Source: Actinomycetes bacterium
GTDB taxonomy: Bacteria; Planctomycetota; Phycisphaerae; JAACET01
DNA: 20,027 nt
Direction of reading: 5' to 3'
Assembly: GCA_030631725.1 (NCBI GenBank)
Contig: DAOVKO010000006.1
Location: 1 to 20,027, forward strand
Each line of letters starts with the position of its first letter. Position 1 is the first letter of the stretch. Below the pieces are notes generated by a model. The model saw nothing but the letters and a program-made list of their open reading frames with translations, was not told the DNA's origin and searched no databases. Shown piece after piece: positions 14,848 to 20,027 of this stretch. A program made the position numbers and the translations under genes.

Positions 14848-15094
14848 GATCGCTCCTTGCAAAAAGATAGACGCCAATAACGCTGGGTATTCTAACTCCA
14901 AACCCAGGAAATTTCAGTCTCGAACCGGACGGTGCTGAATTCAAGACTTTATAGGCCCGGCCTGATCTGGGGGTAGCTGGCCCTTGAGTGGGAACAATCC
15001 GGACAAAAAACTTAAATTGCTGGAAACAAAAAGGGCCTCTGCTGCGTCTATATAGGTAGAGGAGGGTTTAGCCCGCGGTGGCCCTGTTGCCATA

Positions 15095-15145
15095 ACATCC
15101 TGTAACAGCACCACTTACGCTAGAAACGCTGTTGTGCTCGGATGT
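15095..15145. promoter_or_regulatory. Imperfect inverted repeat upstream of the gsp promoter
   Basis: ACATCC (15095-15100) pairs with GGATGT (15140-15145) and AACAGC (15104-15109) with GCTGTT (15128-15133), separated by short unpaired bulges. It ends 10 bases before the -35 of the gspE promoter. It could be a regulator site or a terminator for incoming transcripts; no T-run follows. Confidence 0.35.
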
Positions 15146-15155
15146 AATCTCAGCC

Positions 15156-15184
15156 TTGACAGCCGGGCCGATGCTCGATATACT
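15156..15184 (+). promoter_or_regulatory. Near-consensus sigma70-type promoter of the gsp operon
   Basis: TTGACA at 15156-15161 and TATACT at 15179-15184 are separated by exactly 17 bases. Transcription would start near 15191, about 65 bases before the gspE ATG. Confidence 0.65.
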
Positions 15185-15255
15185 GTAAGTTCACTCCCAC
15201 ACGACGGTTGCTTTTGTCTCCTACGAGTTCACAAGCTTTCCGGTAAGGGGATACG

Positions 15256-16989
15256 ATGCCCAGGGAAGAAACTACTCACTCGGCGGAGGGCCACAAGCCC
15301 TTGGGGCAGGTCCTCTTAGAGAAGGGCGAACTGACTCAAGCCCAGCTCGACGAGGCCCTGACCCTGCAGCAACGGTCCACAGAGCGGTTGGGGCAGCTTC
15401 TAAGCCGCCTCGGGCATGTCGATGCTCAGACGGTGCGTGAGGCCCTGGTCAGCCAGGCCGGCCTAGCCCGGTTGGACATAGACAACTGCGAAATTGATCC
15501 CGACGCCGTCGCCGCTCTGCCGGCCGAGGTCGCCTTCCATCACAAGGTCCTGCCTATTTCCACGCACAACCGCACGCTCTCAGTGGCCATGGCCGACCCC
15601 TTCGACAGTGCGGCCCTGGAGTTGCTGCGGGTTTTGACCGGCCTGCGGATCCAGCGCTATTACTGTCCCGAGGCGGAGCTGCTGGAAGTCAGTCGACGCG
15701 TCTACGGCTCGAACGTCGCCCGCATGATAGCCGACCTGGACGTCCCCACTCTCGGAGCAGATACCGACGAGGAGCAGTTCACTCAGCATCTTCACGAGAT
15801 GGCCAAAGAGCCGTCAATCGTCAATCTGGTTAATCTGGTAATCCTCGAGGCCATCGAGGCCCGGGCCAGTGATATCCACGTCGAGCCCTTCGAAAAAGAC
15901 ATCAAGGTCAAGTACCGCATCGACGGCATTCTTCACGAGATGTCACCGCCGCCTAAGCGGCTTCAGCCGGCCATGGTCTCCCGCATCAAAATCATGGCCG
16001 GTATGAACATTGCCGAACGTTTCGTCCCCCAGGACGGGCACATTACCTTCGACACGGCCAGGGGAAAGATAGACCTGCGTGTGGCTACGGTCCCCACCGT
16101 CTTCGGGGAATGCGTAGTTATGCGCATCCTGGACCGGGCCACCGCCCTGATCGAAATGGGACGCCTGGGGCTCAACCAAACCTGCTTGAAGCAGTTGGCG
16201 TATCTACTGTATCGCCCCCATGGCATAATCCTGGTTACCGGCCCGACCGGCAGCGGAAAGACCACCACTCTTTATGCCGCACTTAACAAAATCTACACTC
16301 CCGGAAAAAAGATCATCACTATCGAAGACCCTGTGGAGTACCAGCTCGACGGGATCAACCAGATCCCGGTCAATCGTAAGCGGGGATTGACTTTCGCCAA
16401 CGGGCTGCGGGCCATCGTCCGCCAGGACCCTGACATCATCATGGTGGGCGAGATTCGCGACCGCGAGACAGCCGACATCGCCATCCGCAGCGCCCTGACC
16501 GGCCACCTGGTCTTCTCCACACTGCACACCAATGACGCTCCCGGGGCCGTGACCCGCCTGTTGGACATGGGCGTCGAAGCCTACCTGTTGGCCTCTTCCC
16601 TCGAAGCCGTCCTCGCCCAGCGACTCGTGCGGACTATTTGCCCCCACTGCAAGGAGGCCCATCAGCCTGGGCCGGAGATTCTCCAGCGGATCGGCCCAAA
16701 CCACGCAAACGAAAACGGCGGAAAATTCTTTCGCGGAAAAAGCTGTAGAAACTGCCGTCAGACCGGATACATCGGACGCCTGGGCATTTTTGAATTACTT
16801 CGGGTTACGCCGGCTGTGCGCCAAGCCATTACCCGCCAGGCCACAGCCGCTGAAATCGCCGCTGCTGCACCCGATGATCATCACCCCATGCGCGAAGACG
16901 GATTTCGCAAAGCTGCCGAGGGAATCACCACCCTCGACGAGGTCCTGCGTGTTACCCAGGATACCCAGACCGAAGAAGCGTTGAGTTAA
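15256..16989 (+). CDS. gspE: Type II secretion ATPase GspE
   Basis: A 577-residue cytoplasmic ATPase that powers pseudopilus assembly. Residues 15-155 form the N-terminal GspE domain that docks to the inner-membrane platform (LGQVLLEKGELTQAQLDEAL...). The motor domain has ASDIHVEP (204-211), Walker A GPTGSGKTTT (329-338), the Asp box around ITIEDPVEY (354-362), Walker B IIMVGEIRD with Glu399, and the His box TGHLVFSTLHTND (415-427). Cys462, Cys465, Cys497 and Cys500 form the zinc-binding CxxC pair typical of GspE and PilB. AAGGGG lies 5 bases before the ATG. PilB of type IV pili is the alternative; the gspF-J genes behind it favour GspE. First gene of its operon. Confidence 0.94.
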   Translation: MPREETTHSAEGHKPLGQVLLEKGELTQAQLDEALTLQQRSTERLGQLLSRLGHVDAQTVREALVSQAGLARLDIDNCEIDPDAVAALPAEVAFHHKVLPISTHNRTLSVAMADPFDSAALELLRVLTGLRIQRYYCPEAELLEVSRRVYGSNVARMIADLDVPTLGADTDEEQFTQHLHEMAKEPSIVNLVNLVILEAIEARASDIHVEPFEKDIKVKYRIDGILHEMSPPPKRLQPAMVSRIKIMAGMNIAERFVPQDGHITFDTARGKIDLRVATVPTVFGECVVMRILDRATALIEMGRLGLNQTCLKQLAYLLYRPHGIILVTGPTGSGKTTTLYAALNKIYTPGKKIITIEDPVEYQLDGINQIPVNRKRGLTFANGLRAIVRQDPDIIMVGEIRDRETADIAIRSALTGHLVFSTLHTNDAPGAVTRLLDMGVEAYLLASSLEAVLAQRLVRTICPHCKEAHQPGPEILQRIGPNHANENGGKFFRGKSCRNCRQTGYIGRLGIFELLRVTPAVRQAITRQATAAEIAAAAPDDHHPMREDGFRKAAEGITTLDEVLRVTQDTQTEEALS

Positions 16990-16990
16990 G

Positions 16991-17058
16991 AAAGGCACAA
17001 AGGCACAGCTCGTGCTACGTAGCGAGCTACTTCGCAGAGTAGCAAGGGGCAAAGGCAC
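16991..17058. repeat. Octamer copies and palindromes after gspE
   Basis: AAAGGCAC occurs twice in tandem at 16991-17006 and again at 17051-17058. Between them lie a perfect 10-base palindrome GCTACGTAGC (17014-17023), flanked by AGCTCG and CGAGCT, and a stem GCTACT/AGTAGC (17026-17043) with a 6-base loop. The stems could end or stabilise gspE mRNA, but no T-run follows. Confidence 0.45.
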
Positions 17059-17080
17059 AGAGAAAGACTTGAGGCCAGAA

Positions 17081-17171
17081 TCATTAGTCATTGGTCATTT
17101 GTTATTTGCCCTGAACCCTCGGGTTCTTCAAAATAACAAATGGCTAATAGCTAATGACTAATAACCAATGA
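17081..17171. repeat. Two inverted heptamer arrays around a hairpin core
   Basis: Left arm, 17081-17108: TCATTAG, TCATTGG, TCATTTG, TTATTTG. Right arm, 17130-17171: AAAATAA, CAAATGG, CTAATAG, CTAATGA, CTAATAA, CCAATGA, the complementary type. The centre has a perfect hairpin GAACCC-TC-GGGTTC at 17113-17126, and CATTTGTTATTT pairs with AAATAACAAATG. The whole could fold into one long cruciform between gspE and gspF. It resembles heptanucleotide STRR repeats known from cyanobacteria and other bacteria. Confidence 0.75.
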
Positions 17172-17195
17172 TCAGTCCTTCGTGGTGAAAAAAAC

Positions 17196-18428
17196 ATGCC
17201 CAGCTTTCAGTACAGTGCCCTGGACGCAAACGGCCAGAGCCTCTCCGGCCGGATTGACGCTGCCGGTCGGGCGGAGGCCATCACCAGCCTCGTCAAGCAG
17301 GACATATACGTTACCCAGATCGACAGCCCCGACAAAAAGGCCCAAACCGCTGCCGCCTCGCCCGGGCTCAGATGGTCTCGACGCGTACCGTTACGGCTCA
17401 AGTCCTCCATGCTCCGCCAGTTGGCCACCGCCTTACAGGCCGGCCTGCCCCTGCTGTCGGCCTTACAGGTCGTACACAAGCAAGCCCAAAACCAAGCTCT
17501 GCGTGCTCTGTTAGCTGACCTGGCCGAACGCGTCCAGTCCGGTGAAGCATTCTCCCAGGCCATGGCTCAGCACGCCCGCGATTTCTCGCCCCTGGAAACC
17601 AGCATGGTCCGCGTCGGCGAGACCGCCGGCGTCCTCGATCAGGTTATGGGCTATCTGTCCGAATTCGCCGAGCACGACCTCGATATACGTGAAAAGATTC
17701 GCTCCGCCGCGGCCTATCCCCTCTTTGTCCTGGGCGTGGCGGCCATCTCAGTGGTCATCATCGTCACCTTCATTCTCCCCGGAGTTATCTCCAGCATAAC
17801 TGAAAGTATCGGCCAAGCCGCCCTGCCCATGCCCACACAGATACTGATGGGCGTCAGCAACTTTTTGAGGGACTTCGGCTGGTTAGTGCTCATTGCCCTA
17901 GCCCTGGGCATCTGGGGCTTTCGCGCTTGGCTGGCCAAACCCGAGGGTCGTCTAGCCTTCGACACCTTCAAGTTGCGCATCCCTGTGCTCGGCACGGCCA
18001 TCCGCCGCATCGCCGTCGGCAGGTTCGCCCGCACCCTGGGCACGCTGAGCAAGTCGGGCATCCCAATCCTCGACGCCTTGCGAGTTCTGCGAGACACGCT
18101 GGGTAACGAGGCCTTGGCCCAAAAAATCGACCAGGCCGCCGCCGGAATTACTCAGGGCCAATCCGTGGCTGAGCCCTTGGCCCAAACCGGCGAATTCCCG
18201 CCGCTGCTCATCCAGGTAATCGCCATGGGCGAGCAGACGGGTAAGCTCGACGAGCTGCTGCTGCAGACGGCCGATGCCTACGAAAAAGAAACTTCCGCCG
18301 CCATCGGGCGAGTGATGACTATTCTGCCGGCGGTGTTTATCGTGCTGCTGGCTCTGCTGGTGGCCTTCATCCTCGTAGCTGTACTCTTGCCGATCATCAC
18401 TATGCAAACCTCCCTGCCCGGCATGTGA
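17196..18428 (+). CDS. gspF: Type II secretion inner-membrane platform protein GspF
   Basis: A 410-residue polytopic protein that anchors GspE and transmits its motion to the pseudopilus. The N-terminal FQYSALDANGQSLSGRIDAAG is typical. Two T2SSF repeats follow: LRQLATALQAGLPLLSAL... at about 74-190 and IAVGRFARTLGTLSKSGIPILDALRVL... at about 270-390. Three membrane segments are visible, near 173-195 (YPLFVLGVAAISVVIIVTFI), 224-243 and 376-400. No good ribosome binding site precedes the ATG; the upstream 206 bases are repeats, unlike the tight spacing of the other gsp genes. Length is typical. Confidence 0.94.
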   Translation: MPSFQYSALDANGQSLSGRIDAAGRAEAITSLVKQDIYVTQIDSPDKKAQTAAASPGLRWSRRVPLRLKSSMLRQLATALQAGLPLLSALQVVHKQAQNQALRALLADLAERVQSGEAFSQAMAQHARDFSPLETSMVRVGETAGVLDQVMGYLSEFAEHDLDIREKIRSAAAYPLFVLGVAAISVVIIVTFILPGVISSITESIGQAALPMPTQILMGVSNFLRDFGWLVLIALALGIWGFRAWLAKPEGRLAFDTFKLRIPVLGTAIRRIAVGRFARTLGTLSKSGIPILDALRVLRDTLGNEALAQKIDQAAAGITQGQSVAEPLAQTGEFPPLLIQVIAMGEQTGKLDELLLQTADAYEKETSAAIGRVMTILPAVFIVLLALLVAFILVAVLLPIITMQTSLPGM

Positions 18429-18461
18429 GCGGACCAGACACCTATGTAAAAGGAAAAAACC

Positions 18462-18887
18462 ATGAACAACAGAACACGCAGACGAAATCGCCAGGCCTTT
18501 ACCATCGTGGAAATCCTGGTGGTGGTGATCATCATCGCGGTTCTGGCCACTATGATCGTGCCCAAATTCCTTGGGCGCGTGGGTCAGAGCAAGCAAGCCG
18601 TGGCCAAAATAAATATAGGCGAAATCGAAAAAGCAATCGAGATATTCAGCTACGATTACGAACGGTGGCCGCTGAACCTCGATGAACTTGTGAACCGCCC
18701 AGCCGACATCGACGAAGCAAAGTGGAACCCGCCCACCATCAGAGCCAAAAACCTGCTGGACCCCTGGGAGCGGCAGTTCCTCTACAGACAGCCGGGCGAG
18801 CACGGAATCTACGATATTTATACCCATGGAAAGGACGGTCAAGAAGGTGGTGAGGGTGAAGACGCGGACATTGGCAACTGGCAATAG
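18462..18887 (+). CDS. gspG: Major pseudopilin GspG
   Basis: A 141-residue prepilin-like protein forming the pseudopilus shaft. The short basic leader MNNRTRRRNRQA is followed by FTIVEILVVVIIIAVLATMIVP, with the +5 glutamate (Glu17). The residue before the cleavage site is Ala12 rather than the usual Gly. The C-terminal GspG region LLDPWERQFLYRQPGEHGIYDIY and GGEGEDADIGNW, which holds the calcium site, is fully conserved, so the assignment is firm. AAAGGA lies upstream of the ATG. Its last 62 bases overlap the open frame of gspH. Confidence 0.94.
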   Translation: MNNRTRRRNRQAFTIVEILVVVIIIAVLATMIVPKFLGRVGQSKQAVAKINIGEIEKAIEIFSYDYERWPLNLDELVNRPADIDEAKWNPPTIRAKNLLDPWERQFLYRQPGEHGIYDIYTHGKDGQEGGEGEDADIGNWQ

Positions 18888-19422
18888 GGGCTTTACGCTC
18901 GTTGAAATCATAGTGGTGGTGGTCATCATTTCTGTCCTGGCTACTATGATCGTGCCCGGTATGTACGCCGGGAGGAGCTCGGCCCAACTGCGGGGCTCGG
19001 CCCGGCAGCTACTGGTAGCTGCTCAGTACGCCCGGGACTTCGCCACCACCCGCCGCTGCAAGTGCCGACTGATGATCGACCTTGATAAGCAACAATACGC
19101 CTTGGCCTTCCAGCAGGACCCCCAGCGCAACCCCAGCGAGTTTGTCCGGCTGAGTACCGCCCTGGGCAGAGTCCAACGGCTGGCGGATGGGCTGCGCTTC
19201 GGGCAAGTGCGGATAGAGCCGCGAGAAGGCTACGACCAGCCGCCCGAAAGAATTGATTACATCACCTTTGATCCCAGCGGGCAGGCCGACGCCGCAGTGC
19301 TGGAAATTACCAACGGCGAGCAAACCTACTCAGTTTTGATTGTGCCGTATACCGGCTATGCAAAACTCATTGAGGGAACCACTAGTGAATTGCCCAACGA
19401 CCGCCTGGACCTCGACATCTAG
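18826..19422 (+). CDS. gspH: Minor pseudopilin GspH
   Basis: A prepilin of up to 198 residues that caps the pseudopilus. The cleavage site is RG|FTLVEIIVVVVIISVLATMIVP with the +5 glutamate. A globular domain follows (SSAQLRGSARQLLVAAQYARDFATT, then a strand-rich region with YITFDPSGQADAAVLEI) that fits the GspH family. The start is uncertain. ATG 18826 has no ribosome binding site. GTG 18856 has AAGG 8 bases upstream and would give a more normal 12-residue leader. Either way the gene begins inside gspG. GspH and FimT are close relatives; operon position decides. Confidence 0.85.
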   Translation: MERTVKKVVRVKTRTLATGNRGFTLVEIIVVVVIISVLATMIVPGMYAGRSSAQLRGSARQLLVAAQYARDFATTRRCKCRLMIDLDKQQYALAFQQDPQRNPSEFVRLSTALGRVQRLADGLRFGQVRIEPREGYDQPPERIDYITFDPSGQADAAVLEITNGEQTYSVLIVPYTGYAKLIEGTTSELPNDRLDLDI

Positions 19423-19846
19423 GCCCACAAGCGAACGTACCGCTGGCTTCACGCTCGTGGAAGTATTGGTCGCCGGGGTGATTCTGGCCCTTTCGGCTGG
19501 AGCCCTGGGCTTGACTATTTCCAACTGCATGCGTTCGCTGACCCTGGCCAGAGATTATCAACAAGCTGCCGAGCTGCTCGATAAAACCTTCACCAAGATC
19601 GACCTGATCGGCCCAGCCCGGATACACTATGAAGGGCCCAGCGAAGGGCTCTTCGACGAGGCCCGGCACAAAAGGTTCGCCTGGCAGGCAAAGATTGAGC
19701 CCCGCCTGGAAGGCCACCTCTACGAAGTAACCGTGCGCATCCTCTGGGAAACCCCCAGCGGCAAGGGGCGATTCAAAGAAGCTCAGACATTGCTGAACGA
19801 CCCGCCCGATTCCAGGCCCAGCGAACTTTTTTGGGAAGACCTATGA
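19385..19846 (+). CDS. gspI: Minor pseudopilin GspI
   Basis: A 153-residue prepilin with leader ending TSERTAG, then FTLVEVLVAGVILALSAGALGL, the +5 glutamate being Glu26. The remainder (RDYQQAAELLDKTFTKI and a strand-rich tail ending LFWEDL) fits GspI of the pseudopilus tip, though this family is weakly conserved. The open frame extends to a TTG at 19340 and contains ATG 19358, but only GTG 19385 has a ribosome binding site, GAGGG, 8 bases upstream. The start lies within the 3' end of gspH; the stop overlaps gspJ as ATGA. Confidence 0.8.
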   Translation: MNCPTTAWTSTSRPTSERTAGFTLVEVLVAGVILALSAGALGLTISNCMRSLTLARDYQQAAELLDKTFTKIDLIGPARIHYEGPSEGLFDEARHKRFAWQAKIEPRLEGHLYEVTVRILWETPSGKGRFKEAQTLLNDPPDSRPSELFWEDL

Positions 19847-20027
19847 CCGCCAGACGCCAACAAGCCGGCCTGACTCTCGTTGAGCTGATCGTGGCCACTA
19901 CGCTGACCACGCTGGTTGCCGGCTCGACCGTGGGCATCCTGCGCAGCACGGCCGCGGCTAGAAACCGCGCCCAGAGCCAGCTCGCCCTGCAGCAGCAGGC
20001 TCGGGCCGCCGTGCTGGCCATAGCCAC
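19843..20027 (+). CDS. gspJ: Minor pseudopilin GspJ, N-terminal part
   Basis: The frame runs off the window end after 61 residues. The leader MTARRQQAG is followed by LTLVELIVATTLTTLVAGSTVGIL, with Leu at +1 in place of Phe and the +5 glutamate at Glu14. Position directly after gspI, with an ATGA overlap and GGGAAG just upstream, indicates GspJ, a tip pseudopilin partner of GspI and GspK. The body of the protein is not visible, so another prepilin is possible. Confidence 0.75.
   Translation, partial: MTARRQQAGLTLVELIVATTLTTLVAGSTVGILRSTAAARNRAQSQLALQQQARAAVLAIA

Larger units (their letters stand above)
14641..15155. other. Gene-poor stretch before the secretion operon
   Basis: This gap holds, from left to right, the promoter of the unknown membrane protein, a decayed nitroreductase start, an inverted repeat at 14883-14907 (CTGGGT and ACCCAG around 13 bases), about 190 bases with nothing I can name, and the imperfect hairpin at 15095-15145. 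No convincing coding frame or tRNA is seen. The open frame from 15134 to 15319 is an artefact overlapping the gsp promoter and gspE. Confidence 0.5.

Noticed and set aside
14915..14945. TTCGAGA on the minus strand, reminiscent of a tRNA T-loop
   Set aside because: The flanking bases do not form a 5-bp stem, and no acceptor or anticodon arm can be built around it.
15134..15319. Plus-strand open frame of 61 codons before gspE
   Set aside because: It overlaps the -35/-10 elements and the first codons of gspE in another frame, has no ribosome binding site and no family resemblance.
17081..17171. Heptamer arrays considered as a CRISPR remnant
   Set aside because: The units are 7 bases with no spacers between them and are arranged as an inverted pair, which does not fit repeat-spacer architecture.
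17952..18929. Minus-strand open frame of 325 codons opposite gspF, gspG and gspH
   Set aside because: Low-complexity His/Asp/Gly-rich composition and complete overlap with three recognised gsp genes mark it as a shadow frame.

Overview
The window looks like one contig stretch from a GC-rich, Gram-negative-type bacterium, most plausibly an uncultured planctomycete of the Phycisphaerae kind. That guess rests on gene content, the style of the type II secretion genes and short tandem repeats squeezed between genes. It is an inference; there is no rRNA or marker search behind it.

Layout. (1) Positions 1-4400 hold loosely spaced single genes: the 3' end of a mannose-6-phosphate isomerase-like gene, an RluB/RsuA-type pseudouridine synthase, a class I methyltransferase, a LarA-like (lactate racemase family) enzyme and, convergent with it, a PHP-domain metallohydrolase. 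(2) Positions 4506-12493 form a dense co-directional operon behind a good sigma70-type promoter: hisD-hisC-hisB-ispF-cysS-ruvC-ruvA-ruvB-methyltransferase. Its genes overlap by 4 bases or lie 11 to 26 bases apart, so histidine synthesis, isoprenoid synthesis, tRNA charging and Holliday-junction processing are probably co-transcribed. (3) Positions 12494-15100 are an AT-richer accessory patch, read mostly on the minus strand: an orphan antitoxin-like gene, a hicAB toxin-antitoxin pair with a palindrome between its -35 and -10, an intact nitroreductase, and a two-TM protein of unknown function behind a near-consensus promoter. Decayed nitroreductase ends lie on both sides of the intact nitroreductase. 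(4) Positions 15156-20027 are the start of a type II secretion operon: gspE-gspF-gspG-gspH-gspI-gspJ (gspJ cut by the window end), again behind a near-consensus promoter.

How it fits together. Regions 2 and 4 are ordinary core biology. HisD, HisC and HisB are the end of the histidine pathway. RuvC, RuvA and RuvB make up the complete resolvasome. GspE and GspF power and anchor the pseudopilus built from GspG, H, I and J.

The less ordinary material is in region 3 and in the gene junctions. Heptanucleotide tandem repeats occur at three separate junctions, one of them spanning the ispF stop and the cysS start. The clearest possible new unit is hicA-hicB plus the adjacent ribbon-helix-helix-like protein. 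This HicB appears to lack a DNA-binding domain, the neighbour looks able to bind DNA, and the promoter carries a palindrome. That is a hypothesis, not a demonstrated system.
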